Of a stretch of DNA of 64,000 nucleotides, positions 36,037 through 45,457 are shown one piece after another (the first letter of the stretch is position 1; each line of letters starts with the position of its first letter). Under the pieces are notes generated by a model. That model was not told the origin of the DNA. It saw nothing but the letters and a program-made list of their open reading frames with translations, and made no database searches. The position numbers and the translations under genes are program-made. Source of the DNA: Haloterrigena turkmenica DSM 5511 (GTDB taxonomy: Archaea; Halobacteriota; Halobacteria; Halobacteriales; Natrialbaceae); the NCBI RefSeq assembly GCF_000025325.1, contig NC_013743.1:2542001-2606000 (forward strand), read 5' to 3'.

Positions 36037-36405
36037 GGGTGGATTCCTGTGGCGGTCGACCGCCGCGGACGGCCGCCTGCGCGCCGCGTCGGTCCCGCGA
36101 GCGGCGCCGACAGAGACGGCTCGCTCCCGGTGGGCGGAGAGACGCCCGCAGTCGACGCGAACGGCGCATTCCTCGGGTGCTAATGACGATCCCGGTGAAA
36201 GTAATGCTCTCACTATACTCCGTCAGGAGCAGAAACTACGGGGGACACTGCTGAGCGTCGCGTTCTTCGATATGGTGGGTCGCTCGCTCGAGTCGCGTAG
36301 TCGGATGCTACGCTCGTGACTGTTCAAGTTGCGTAGTCACTACTTCCTGACTGTCTCCGCAAGCGACCACCCAATTTACGTATCGGATATCGAACGGGTG
36401 CATAT
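36037..36405. other. Divergent intergenic region
   Basis: No gene is supported. The right end carries TTTACGTA at 36375-36382, about 28 bases before the ATG of the DUF1616 gene, a good TATA candidate giving a leaderless transcript. Confidence 0.55.
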
Positions 36406-37470
36406 ATGTCAGACACCACTGCGAACCGGAATCGGTCCGCGCGGACCGAGAGGGTACCGCCGGATCTCGCGGCGGTCGTCGTGGCGACGCTGCTCGTCGT
36501 CGTCGCCGCGTTCGCGCCGGTGATCCGCGAGACGCCGCTGCGCGTCCCCGTCGGCATCGCCTTCGTCCTCTTCGTTCCCGGCTACGCGCTCATCGCAGCA
36601 CTGTTTCCCGAACGGAATCGAGTCGCCGTCGCCGACGCGGACGGCGGCGATGCGAGCGAGACGACCGACGGAGGGCGAACCCGCGTCCTCGGTGCCGGCA
36701 CCGGCCTCGACGGCGTCGATCGCCTCTCACTGTCGGTCCTCGCCAGCGTGATCCTCGTCTCGACGGTCGGCGTCGCGATCCACTACACGCCCTGGCCCAT
36801 CCAGGCCGGCCCGGTCGTCGCCGTCGTCGCGGTCGCCACGCTACTGCTGTCGTGGATCGCCGTCCGCCGTCGGCGAGCGCTCGCCCCGTCGGTCGCGTTC
36901 GCCGTTCCGGTCGAGCGCTGGCGGTCGACGGTTCGGGGCGCCGTCCGCGACCCCGACAGCCGCGCCGACGTCGTGCTGACCGGGCTGCTGGTTCTCGCCG
37001 TCGGAATCGCGCTGGCGAGCGTCGGCTTCGCCGCTGTCGGTCCCGGATTCGGTGGTGCCGACGGCGCCGATGGTCACTCGGCCCTGTTCCTCGAGCACGA
37101 CGGCGACCTCCTGACCAACGAATCGGCCGTCCTCGAGACCGACGACGCGGCGAACGTCACCGTCGGCGTCGAGAACGAGGAGGGGCGGACGGTCGACTAC
37201 ACCGTCGTCGCCGTCACACAGCAACTCGAGGGCGACGGCGAGAACGTCTCCGTCGCGAACGAAACCGAACTCGAGCGCCGCGGGATCGAGGTCGACGACG
37301 GCGACACCCGACGCCTCGAGTACGAACTCGAGTCCGCGGCGGTCGACGACGCCGCGGACGACACGCGGGTCGTCTGGCTGCTCTACGCGGACGAGGTGCC
37401 CGACGACCCGTCGACGGAGACCGCCGAGGCGTACGTGACGCTGTCGCTGTCGGACGGGTCGGACGGCTGA
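36406..37470 (+). CDS. DUF1616 membrane protein
   Basis: This 354-residue protein has two membrane pairs separated by charged loops and an extracytoplasmic C-terminal domain. The family signature is the second span, VPVGIAFVLFVPGYALIAALFPE, and the RLSLSVLASVIL helix after an acidic insert. The C-terminal part (VTVGVENEEGRTVDYTVVAV) resembles a beta-sandwich domain. DUF1616 genes often lie in glycan or S-layer neighbourhoods in haloarchaea, which fits this region, but the role is unknown. Confidence 0.8.
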   Translation: MSDTTANRNRSARTERVPPDLAAVVVATLLVVVAAFAPVIRETPLRVPVGIAFVLFVPGYALIAALFPERNRVAVADADGGDASETTDGGRTRVLGAGTGLDGVDRLSLSVLASVILVSTVGVAIHYTPWPIQAGPVVAVVAVATLLLSWIAVRRRRALAPSVAFAVPVERWRSTVRGAVRDPDSRADVVLTGLLVLAVGIALASVGFAAVGPGFGGADGADGHSALFLEHDGDLLTNESAVLETDDAANVTVGVENEEGRTVDYTVVAVTQQLEGDGENVSVANETELERRGIEVDDGDTRRLEYELESAAVDDAADDTRVVWLLYADEVPDDPSTETAEAYVTLSLSDGSDG

Positions 37471-37741
37471 GCGCCGCGGCCCGATTTAGCCGACTGCCCG
37501 GCACAGTAGCGACCGACCGCGGATCGGTCCGGCCGCCGATCGGGGTCGGTCGCGCTCTCCGGCCGTCGACGTACCGCTACCCACCCCAACCTCTTTTCGA
37601 ACGACCCGACAGCCGTTCCGCTCGCGGGAGCGCGGAATCGATTCGAGGTGTCGGTGAGTTCCTGACCGACCTGACAGCGGGACCGAACGTCGCCACCTCT
37701 CCGGCAACAATAATCAAGAGGGCGTACTCACAAGCGAGACT

Positions 37742-39625
37742 ATGACAGATTCGGGTCCACCGGAGGGGGAACGCGAGGGGGATCCGGAACGGTCGTTCGT
37801 CTCGCGAGTCGCGCGCTCGGTCGTGCTCGGTGTCGTCCGCCGCAGCTACGCGCTGAAACTCGCGCTCGCGCTCTTCGTCGTCGTCCTGTTGATCGCCGGC
37901 ATCGGCGCGGTCAGTTACGTCCAGATTCAGGGGATCATCGAAGCGGACGCGGAGGAGACGCTCCGATCGACCGCGACGATCCAGTCAGACGCCGTCGGCG
38001 AGTGGGTCAACGGAATCGAGAGCCAGACGCGCGGGATCGCGACGTCGGACGTCTACGGCACTCGAGACCGGGAGGCGATCCGGGACCACCTGCGGGACTC
38101 GCAGGCGCTGGCCGGCGAGGACGTCGTGGGCGTCCACTACGTGGATCCGGAGAGTGACGAGATCGTCGCGAGCACCGATTCGGACTACGAGGGAGAGTCG
38201 GTCGCGACGGCGGTCCCGGCCTGGAGCGATCCGATCGAGCGAGCGACCGCCGAGGACGGCGACGACGGCCTGATCGCGCCGTCCGATCGCGCCTACGAAC
38301 GCAACGGCCGCCTGCTGATGGCGTTCGCCGGGCCGGTTCGCGTCGGCGACGGCGTGCTCGTCGTCGTCGCCGACGTCCGGCAGGGGTTCGAACAGCTCTA
38401 CCGGTCGGAGACGATCACGACGACGCGGGTCCTGACCGCCGACGGCCGAGAGGTGGCCGCTCCGCGCCAGATCCGGCCGACACCGCTCTCGGACTCGTCG
38501 GCGTTCGAAATCGCTCGCGACGGGAAGACGGCGATTCACGACCGCGAGTCCGACGTGCTCGCGTTCGCTCCGGTCGACGGCACTGACTGGATCGTCGTCG
38601 CCGAGGCCCCCAAGACGCGGCTCTACGAGGCCGGCGAGACCGTCGGTCGGAACGTCGCCTTCCTGGCGGTCGCCTCGCTCGCCGCCCTCGCCGTCGTCGG
38701 GCTCGTCGTGGGCCGCGGGACCGTCCTCCCGCTGATCCGACTGCGCGAGCGGACCCGAGCGCTCGAGGCCGGCGAGTTCGACGTCGATCTTCGAACCGAC
38801 CGCGAAGACGAGATCGGGCGACTGTTCACCTCCTTCGCGGCGATGCGAGACACGCTCCGAACACAGATCCGGGAGACCGAAGCGGCGCGAGAGCGGGCCG
38901 AACGCTCCAGTCGGAAACTCGCGCGCCAGAACGAGCGCCTCGACCAGTTCGCGAGTACGGTCAGCCACGACCTGCGCAACCCGCTGAACGTCGCGGACGG
39001 CTACCGGGACCTCCTCGAGTCGAAGCTCGCCGACGCCGAATCCGAGGACGTCGACCTCGAAGAACTCCGGGAGTACGCGACGCGGATCGACGAGTCCCAC
39101 GCGCGCATGGAGACGATCATCGACGACGTGCTGGCGCTCGCCCGAGAGGAGAACACCATCGACGACACCGTCTCGGTCGACCTCGAGTCGATCGCGACCG
39201 ACGCCTGGGCGACCGTCGACCACGAGGACGCGACGCTGTCGGTGGTCGGCAGCCGAACGTTCGAGGCCGATCGGGACCGGCTCCTGCGCGTATTCGAGAA
39301 CCTCTTCCGCAATTCCATGGAACACGGTACCACGAGCGCCGCCTCGCGAACGGAGCACCCCGTCGTCCAGCAGGGCGGCCCGAGCGTCAGCCTCGAGGTT
39401 GGCCCAACGGAGACGGGGTTCTACGTCGCCGACGACGGTCCCGGCATCCCGACGGACGCCGTCAACGACGTCTTCGAGTACGGAGCAACGACGGCCGAGG
39501 ACGGGACCGGGTTCGGGCTGGCCATCGTCGAGAGCATCGTCTCGGCACACGACTGGACGATCGCCGTCGACGAGAGCCACGACGACGGGGCGAAGTTCGT
39601 CGTCTCGGACGTCGGTGACGAGTGA
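37742..39625 (+). CDS. Membrane sensor histidine kinase (dCache-HAMP-HisKA-HATPase)
   Basis: This 627-residue receptor kinase has a span near residues 36-58, an extracytoplasmic sensory domain of the Cache type to about residue 300, a second span, a HAMP linker (LIRLRERTRALEAGEFDVDL), a coiled coil, and the HisKA motif STVSHDLRNPLNVADGY with phospho-acceptor His409. The ATP-binding domain has an N box (ENLFRNSMEHG), DDGPGIP and GTGFGLAI. No response regulator is adjacent. A TATA-like ACAATAATC lies about 30 bases before the ATG. The ligand is unknown. Confidence 0.9.
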   Translation: MTDSGPPEGEREGDPERSFVSRVARSVVLGVVRRSYALKLALALFVVVLLIAGIGAVSYVQIQGIIEADAEETLRSTATIQSDAVGEWVNGIESQTRGIATSDVYGTRDREAIRDHLRDSQALAGEDVVGVHYVDPESDEIVASTDSDYEGESVATAVPAWSDPIERATAEDGDDGLIAPSDRAYERNGRLLMAFAGPVRVGDGVLVVVADVRQGFEQLYRSETITTTRVLTADGREVAAPRQIRPTPLSDSSAFEIARDGKTAIHDRESDVLAFAPVDGTDWIVVAEAPKTRLYEAGETVGRNVAFLAVASLAALAVVGLVVGRGTVLPLIRLRERTRALEAGEFDVDLRTDREDEIGRLFTSFAAMRDTLRTQIRETEAARERAERSSRKLARQNERLDQFASTVSHDLRNPLNVADGYRDLLESKLADAESEDVDLEELREYATRIDESHARMETIIDDVLALAREENTIDDTVSVDLESIATDAWATVDHEDATLSVVGSRTFEADRDRLLRVFENLFRNSMEHGTTSAASRTEHPVVQQGGPSVSLEVGPTETGFYVADDGPGIPTDAVNDVFEYGATTAEDGTGFGLAIVESIVSAHDWTIAVDESHDDGAKFVVSDVGDE

Positions 39626-39731
39626 TCGGGCTGCCTCGAGGGCCACGGAGTCATCGTCGGGTTCGCAACCGATCGCCCGCCCGGCGTCGGGCCATCACGG
39701 TTATCAGCGTTACCGAGAGAGTACACCGGTA

Positions 39732-41654
39732 ATGCACCGCCGCCGGTATCTGGCGTCGCTCTCGGCTAGTTCGATGGCTGCGATCGCCGGCTGCTCGAGC
39801 CAGCGAACCGATGGTCCGGAGACGGCCGGACCGCCGCGGCTCACCGTCGAGGGGCGGTGGGTGACCGACCCGGACGGCAACCCGGTCGTCCTCCGCGGAG
39901 TGAGTCTCGCCGATCCCGTGTGGAGTCTCGAGCACGCCGAAAAGCCGGAGGAAGAGTACTGGGAGACGTTCCGACTCGCGACCGACGACGACGCCGGGTG
40001 GCACGCGCGGGTACTCCGGCTCCCGATCGAGCCCAACTCGATCAGCGAGGCCGGCATGGACGCCGTCGTCGACGCCCTCGATCGAGCGGTCGAACTCGCG
40101 GCCGAGCGAGGCGTCTATCTCCTCGTCGATTACCACGCGAGCAAACGTTACGACACGTCGTCGATCGATCGACGACTGCGCTCGTTCTGGGACCGCGTCG
40201 CCCCCCGGTACGCCGACGATACCCACGTCCTCTACGAACTGTTCGGCGCGCCGACCGAGCCGGCGGCCGGTGGCCGCGAGGCCTGGCGGACCTGGCGCGA
40301 TCGTGCGCGTCCGTGGCTGTCCGTCGTACGCGATCACGCCCCGGACACGCCGATCGTCGTCGGCTCGCCGGCGTGGTCGTCGCTGACGGCATACGCCGCC
40401 GCGGAGCCGTTCGATCACGACGGACTGCTGTATTCGGCGCACGTCTACCCGTCCTGGGAGCCCCGCTCCTGGGAGGCGACGTTCGGTACGCCCGCCCTCG
40501 AGGTACCGGTGTTCGTGACCGAGTGGGGGTACACCGGCGCCGAGGCGGCGGGATCGGTGACCCACCTGATCGGCACCGCCGAGAGGTGGGGCGAGCCGTT
40601 CCGCGAGTGGGTCGACACCCACGAGAACGTCCACTGGTGTGCGGCGACGTTCGACACTCGCCGACAGCCGGCCATGTTCGACGCCGACTGGACCCTCCCC
40701 GACGGCGACGACAACATGGGCGCGCTGGTCAAGGCGTGGCTCACCGACAGACGCGACGACCACCGACCCGGTCAGGAGACGCCGCTTCCGTCCGACGAGG
40801 GGTCGCCGCCGACGCCCCCGGAATCGGTCAGGATCGTGCGCGTTCAGGAGACGAGGGCGACCGTGCGATGGGAGCGGCCGCAGGATCCGGACGGCGCCGT
40901 CCTCCAGTATCGGGTGACCCTCGACGATCGCGAGCCGACGATTCTGCGCGGGAGCAAACGGGTGGTGGAACTGTCCGACCTCGCTCCGGATCAGGACTAC
41001 GAGGTGCGCGTGACGGCCGTCGACGAGCGCGGCCTCGAGTCTGACCCCGCGTCCGCCCGGTTCAGTACGCTCGCTCTTTCCAGTCCCGAGGCCGCGATTC
41101 CGCGGACGCCCTCGGCGCCGTCGATCGGTGCCGAGGTCGACGACGCGTGGACCCTCGCCGAGCCGAACGCGGTCGATACGCTTCTCTGGACCGATCGGCG
41201 CCTCGAGATAACGGCCACGTGGCGAGCACTGTGGGACGAGAACGCGCTGTACGTTCTCGTCGATACTGACGATCCCGAGGGCGGGACGGACGTCTTCGCG
41301 GAGCTCTATCTCGACCTCGATAACAGCCGCGAGGAAGCGTACGACGGGGAAAACGATCTTCAACTCGGTATCCATCGAGGCGACGAATACATGTGGCAAG
41401 GCTATCACTCGGCGCCGGTAACCGGGGTTGCGGAAGTCGCGACGACTGAGACCGATCGCAGCTGGCGTGTAGCATTTGTGGTCCCGTGGACGGAATACGA
41501 CGTGCGGCCGATCGTCGGCTCCCGACTCGGACTGGACGTCCACATCGGCGTCAGGGACGGCAGCGAGCGAATCGCGAAAGTTAGCTGGTTCGACGAGAGC
41601 GACGAGGCGTGGGAGAACCCGCAGGCGTTCGCGACCGTCGAACTCGGCGAGTGA
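39732..41654 (+). CDS. GH5-like Tat lipoprotein with fibronectin III and CBM9-like domains
   Basis: This 640-residue protein has a Tat lipoprotein signal (MHRRRYLASL, lipobox IAGC with Cys21). It then has a GH5 cellulase-type barrel (residues about 40-330: VLRLPIEP, VYLLVDYHA, LYSAHVYPSWEP, VFVTEWGY), a fibronectin III domain (about 360-450) and a C-terminal CBM9-like domain. The nucleophile Glu264 is present, but the usual NEP acid/base motif reads FGAP at residues 171-174, so the catalytic acid is missing. It may be a binding protein or use another residue. The ATG at 39732 gives the correct Tat signal. Confidence 0.82.
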   Translation: MHRRRYLASLSASSMAAIAGCSSQRTDGPETAGPPRLTVEGRWVTDPDGNPVVLRGVSLADPVWSLEHAEKPEEEYWETFRLATDDDAGWHARVLRLPIEPNSISEAGMDAVVDALDRAVELAAERGVYLLVDYHASKRYDTSSIDRRLRSFWDRVAPRYADDTHVLYELFGAPTEPAAGGREAWRTWRDRARPWLSVVRDHAPDTPIVVGSPAWSSLTAYAAAEPFDHDGLLYSAHVYPSWEPRSWEATFGTPALEVPVFVTEWGYTGAEAAGSVTHLIGTAERWGEPFREWVDTHENVHWCAATFDTRRQPAMFDADWTLPDGDDNMGALVKAWLTDRRDDHRPGQETPLPSDEGSPPTPPESVRIVRVQETRATVRWERPQDPDGAVLQYRVTLDDREPTILRGSKRVVELSDLAPDQDYEVRVTAVDERGLESDPASARFSTLALSSPEAAIPRTPSAPSIGAEVDDAWTLAEPNAVDTLLWTDRRLEITATWRALWDENALYVLVDTDDPEGGTDVFAELYLDLDNSREEAYDGENDLQLGIHRGDEYMWQGYHSAPVTGVAEVATTETDRSWRVAFVVPWTEYDVRPIVGSRLGLDVHIGVRDGSERIAKVSWFDESDEAWENPQAFATVELGE

Positions 41655-41765
41655 CCGACGGTCTCGCCGTCGCAGTTCGTCGACGGGATGGTCGACCCCA
41701 GTACCGCCGCGCTCACATGAGACCTTATGATCGCTTCGCCGTCGTATCGACCGCTGGTTCGGCTG

Positions 41766-42743
41766 TCAACTCCGTTCTTGCCGTTCGTTTCGATCGCTCG
41801 CGGACTCGTTTCCGCTCCTGTCCATCGACCCGATCAGATCCGTCCGGAAGGTGCGGTCATACGAGAGGAACTCCAGCGGGACCGTCCGCTGGACTCCGGC
41901 ATACTCGAGAGTCGCATTAAATTCGACCGACAGGGTCGACGTTTCGTCGTTCCGGAGATGCGTGACCCACCAGTCGTCTAGCTCCGTGTTATCGATGGCC
42001 GCCCTGGCGTCGATCGTTCGCGTACTGTCGGCCGGGATAACGGTCCGCTCGGCCGCGACGCCCTCTCCGACGACGATTCCGTTCAGTCGGATCGTGTAGC
42101 CGATCTCCGTGATCGGAACCGGCAGTCGGGTCGGGTTGGTCACCGTCGCCGACGCGTCGATCGGCGTTCGGTTCTCGGTCGCGTTGCCCCACTCGGCGTC
42201 CGTTTCGTCGACGACGAACACCGTCCGATCGTACGCCCGGAGCCGTTGGGTCTGATTCGTCCGGAGCGGCTCGAGCAGGTCCGTCCGGACGGTCCGTTCC
42301 TGCGTCATTCCGTCCGCGGGGAGCCGGATATCGCCGTAGGCGGCGACCACGTCGGGGTCGATGCGCACCGTCGTCGTCTCGTTTCGGTTGACGTGGGACG
42401 CCCACCACGCCGGGATCTCGTCGTTGTCGATCCACGTCGAGACGGTAACGGCGCGTCCCGCGTCGTCGAATCGGACGCGGTTGTCCCGCTCCGACGCGAG
42501 CACGATGTCGTTCGCCGAGACGGTGTACGAGACGTTCGCCGCGGCGTCGCCGGCGCGGAGGACCAGCGGCTCGTCGACGCCGATCCGGGTTTCGACTTCG
42601 GTCCGCTCGTCCGTGACGGTCCCCCACTCGGTCTCGACGGATTCGACCTGCGGCCGATCGGCCGTGATCACGCCGTACGTCGCGGTCCCGCCGGTCAGGA
42701 CGATCACGGCGAGCACCGCCAGCACCGCTCTGCGACGGTCCAT
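41766..42743 (-). CDS. LEA14/WHy-domain membrane-anchored protein
   Basis: This 325-residue protein has an N-terminal hydrophobic anchor (AVLAVLAVIVLTGGTATYGV) and two tandem water-stress (WHy/LEA14) beta-sandwich domains. Each contains a pattern such as VSYTVSANDIVLASER or IGYTIRLNGIVVGEGV and a closing TWIDNDEIPAWWASHVNRNE or AAIDNTELDDWWVTHLRNDE. Such domains occur in desiccation-related proteins and lipid-binding proteins. The gene is convergent with the GH5-like gene. Its exact role is unknown. Confidence 0.82.
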   Translation of the reverse strand: MDRRRAVLAVLAVIVLTGGTATYGVITADRPQVESVETEWGTVTDERTEVETRIGVDEPLVLRAGDAAANVSYTVSANDIVLASERDNRVRFDDAGRAVTVSTWIDNDEIPAWWASHVNRNETTTVRIDPDVVAAYGDIRLPADGMTQERTVRTDLLEPLRTNQTQRLRAYDRTVFVVDETDAEWGNATENRTPIDASATVTNPTRLPVPITEIGYTIRLNGIVVGEGVAAERTVIPADSTRTIDARAAIDNTELDDWWVTHLRNDETSTLSVEFNATLEYAGVQRTVPLEFLSYDRTFRTDLIGSMDRSGNESASDRNERQERS

Positions 42744-43263
42744 CTACCGCTCCTTCCGTTCGGCCGGGGTTCTGCTATCGCGTTACACGTTCAGGTCGTT
42801 CAAGTCCGCCCGTCAGTGGCTCGCTCGTCAGCGCTCGAGACGTCGCTGCGAGCGCTGGTCCCTTCCGCCGAGTCGTCGCCTCTGGTTGTGACACCGCAGC
42901 GAACCGTCCCCGCTGCTCCGCGACCGGATTTCGAATACCAAATCGTATTGGATATACGGTTATTCCGATCGGTTTCCTTTGTTGTCGTAGGGCAGGCACC
43001 ATCCCCCATCATCCCCCACCATCGCAGTGTCAGAGGCAGTTTTCCTGCCCTATCACGGCACCCCCTTCCATCCCACCGTTTCGGGATCAATCGGGGAGAA
43101 CCACCATCGGCTCCTGCTTCCAGTCAGTCGCTCTGATCAGCGTCTTGCTCGAGTCGAACGACTCGCGACGGTCTCAATAGGCCGGTCGCTTCTGGCGAAA
43201 AGACGACATCTCCGCAAGCGGAATAAGCTACGCGTCGCTCACTCGAAAACTGTATTAGAGAAG
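42744..43263. other. Intergenic region between WHy gene and tRNA-Glu
   Basis: No gene is supported in 520 bases. An inverted repeat AGGGCAGG (42990-42997) and CCTGCCCT (43044-43051), preceded by T4, encloses a C-rich segment. A/T-rich sequence with a small palindrome lies at 42938-42965 and could be a promoter of an unrecognised small RNA. Confidence 0.45.
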
Positions 43264-43338
43264 TGCTCCGTCAGGGATTCGAACCCTGGTCATTGCCGTG
43301 AGAGGGCAATATGATTGGCCGGACTACACCAACGGAGC
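43264..43338 (-). tRNA. tRNA-Glu (anticodon CTC)
   Basis: Read on the minus strand, the 75 bases fold as a class I tRNA. The acceptor stem pairs GCTCCGT with ACGGAGC, the discriminator is A, the anticodon stem-loop is TTGCC-CTCTCAC-GGCAA with anticodon CTC, and the T-arm is CAGGG-TTCGAAT-CCCTG. No intron and no encoded CCA. A TTTAAG-type box A lies about 45-50 bases upstream on the minus strand (43382-43389). Confidence 0.95.
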
Positions 43339-43445
43339 GTTCACGTCCTTCGTCTGCATTCAATCGTTACGTCGTACGATGTTTAAGCATTCCGTTTCGA
43401 TCCGAGAGTGTTCCACCGTGACACAGATTCGGATGCTGACAGCAG

Positions 43446-44666
43446 TCACTCCTCGAAGGGCGATTTGGTGGCTTCGGGTTCGAACCCGTCGAGGCTGATG
43501 ATGTTCTCCCGACCGACCCGGAGTTTGCTGATCGTCCCGTCCTCTTCCATATCGGAGAGGAGCATGCTGACCTTGGATTTCGACCAGCCCGTCTCTTCGA
43601 CGATGTTGACCTGCTTCATGCGGCCGCCGTTCTCGCGGATGAGTTTGACGACCCGGTCCTCGTCGGTGAGCAGTTCTTCGTCGGTGAGCGGATTGGGCTC
43701 CGATTGCGCCTCCCGTTCCGACGGTCCGTCGTCGACATCGCGCTCTGTCGTGGCGGCCGTCGCGGCTGCCGCCGCTGGGGCCGACGCCTCCGAATCGTCC
43801 GGCTCTGCGACTGCGTCAGGCGTCGGGCCGTCGTCGTCGTCGGTCCGTCGGCGGTGATACCAGACGGCGCCGACGACGACCGCCAACGCGAGGAGGCCGG
43901 CCGCGGCGAGTTGCCACGTCACGGCGCTCCCTTCGGCGACGCCGTCCCGTACGAACACCGCTCGCGGTTGCCCGTCGAGAAACTGCTGCTCGCCGCTCCA
44001 GCGAACCGTGTCCGCGTTCTCGAGCGAGTTGCCGGCGTACTGAGCGTCGGCTTCGGGATCGACGCGATCGAAGGTGAGACCGTCGCCGGCCTCGACCTCG
44101 ATTACCTGATCATCCGCGATGTAGAGGTCTTCGAAGACGTCGCCGACGGTAACGGTCCCGCCGTCGACGCGGGCGAACCCTTCCCAGGTGAACGACATTT
44201 CGACGATGCCGTGCGTTGTGCCCAACTGCTCTTCGACTCTCGCGGAGCGTCGGAAGTTCGTCGCCGCCATCTCGCGGTCGGTCTGCTCGGCGCCGCCGGC
44301 CGCCATGGCCTTCGAGGAGTTAATAAATCGCTGGTAGAGGTCGCTCTCTTCGGACTCGAACTCCTCGGCGAACTCCTCGAACGCGTCCTGCTCTTCGGAC
44401 GCGTTCTCGCCCTCGAACCGCCGTTCGTGGCGGATCGTCCACGTCGCGCTCCCGTTCTGGTGGACGGTGATCTCGAACGTCGTCTGATCGAAGTCCTGGG
44501 ACTGAGCGACCGCGGACTGTGACTGCGTCTCCGTCGGCGCAGTCGACTGTGCGTACGGCGACGGATCGCTTGCGGCACCCGTCCCAGCCATCGCCGTCGG
44601 GACGCCGAGACCGGCGACACAGAGGACGACGAGAACGACGGCGACGACGGAGACCGGCCGGTTCAT
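43446..44666 (-). CDS. Membrane-anchored winged-helix transcription regulator
   Basis: This 406-residue protein has a Sec-type signal (VSVVAVVLVVLCVAGLGVPT), an extracytoplasmic domain of about 220 residues with FEITVHQNGSATWTIRHERR, one membrane span near residues 252-270, a long Ala/Asp-rich linker, and a C-terminal winged helix (EDRVVKLIRENGGRMKQVNI, WSKSKVSMLLSDMEEDG). This is a known haloarchaeal layout for one-component sensors that bind DNA while tethered to the membrane. A TATA-like GATTTTTAG lies about 28 bases before the ATG. Target genes are unknown. Confidence 0.85.
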   Translation of the reverse strand: MNRPVSVVAVVLVVLCVAGLGVPTAMAGTGAASDPSPYAQSTAPTETQSQSAVAQSQDFDQTTFEITVHQNGSATWTIRHERRFEGENASEEQDAFEEFAEEFESEESDLYQRFINSSKAMAAGGAEQTDREMAATNFRRSARVEEQLGTTHGIVEMSFTWEGFARVDGGTVTVGDVFEDLYIADDQVIEVEAGDGLTFDRVDPEADAQYAGNSLENADTVRWSGEQQFLDGQPRAVFVRDGVAEGSAVTWQLAAAGLLALAVVVGAVWYHRRRTDDDDGPTPDAVAEPDDSEASAPAAAAATAATTERDVDDGPSEREAQSEPNPLTDEELLTDEDRVVKLIRENGGRMKQVNIVEETGWSKSKVSMLLSDMEEDGTISKLRVGRENIISLDGFEPEATKSPFEE

Positions 44667-44878
44667 TCGTCTACCACTACGTGCCGCAGCTAAAAATCCT
44701 TGTGAATACGAGACTCTCGAAGAAACCGGCCCAGACTCGAGTCGAAAGCCGATATCGTTGGGTTACAGACGCCAAATCACACTTTGAGAGGCGTATGTCG
44801 CAGTGACGCACAACGCTCGAAACCGGCGCGTGTCGGGATGTCGATACGTACAAACGGATCGACGGCGTACCGTCGGCT

Positions 44879-45457
44879 ATGATCGCCAATCTCGCGCAGG
44901 GCGTCCAGGCGTTTACGAGCAACGTCTTTCTCGTCGACGGCGAGCGGACCGTGTTAGTCGACGCGGGAGCGAACTTCGACGGCGTCGCGGCCGTCCGGGA
45001 ACGGGTCGACGACCTCGACGCCGTCGTGCTCACGCACACCCACCGCGACCACGTCGGCAATCTCGAGGCGGTGAAAGACGCCTTCGACGTCGACGCGTGG
45101 GGGTACGACCCCTCGATCGACGGCGTCGACCGCGCGATCGCGGACGAGGAGACGGTCCGCCTGGGCGACCACGAGTACGTCGCGCTCCACACGCCCGGCC
45201 ACAAGAACGACCACCTCTGCTTTTACGCCGAGAGCCCGGGCATCCTCTTCGCCGGCGACCTAATCTTCCAGAACGGGAGTTTCGGCCGGACGGATCTCGA
45301 GGAGGGGGACCGCGAAACCCTCATCGAGAGCCTCGATCGCGTCCGCGAGCGGATCGATCCGACCCTCGAGGAGATGCACACGGGCCACGGGCCGAGCGTG
45401 ACGTCCGATCCGTACGATCACGTCGAACTCTCGGCGCAGATGGCGCGACAGGCCTGA
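44879..45457 (+). CDS. MBL-fold metallo-hydrolase
   Basis: This 192-residue protein has the metallo-beta-lactamase metal site THTHRDHVGN (residues about 58-67), a downstream HTPGHKNDH motif, FAGDLIF and a final HTGHGP. It is close in size to glyoxalase II-type hydrolases, so a thioester or phosphodiester substrate is likely. No signal peptide is seen. Its TGA directly abuts the stop codon of the ABC ATPase gene on the other strand, with no base between. Confidence 0.88.
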   Translation: MIANLAQGVQAFTSNVFLVDGERTVLVDAGANFDGVAAVRERVDDLDAVVLTHTHRDHVGNLEAVKDAFDVDAWGYDPSIDGVDRAIADEETVRLGDHEYVALHTPGHKNDHLCFYAESPGILFAGDLIFQNGSFGRTDLEEGDRETLIESLDRVRERIDPTLEEMHTGHGPSVTSDPYDHVELSAQMARQA

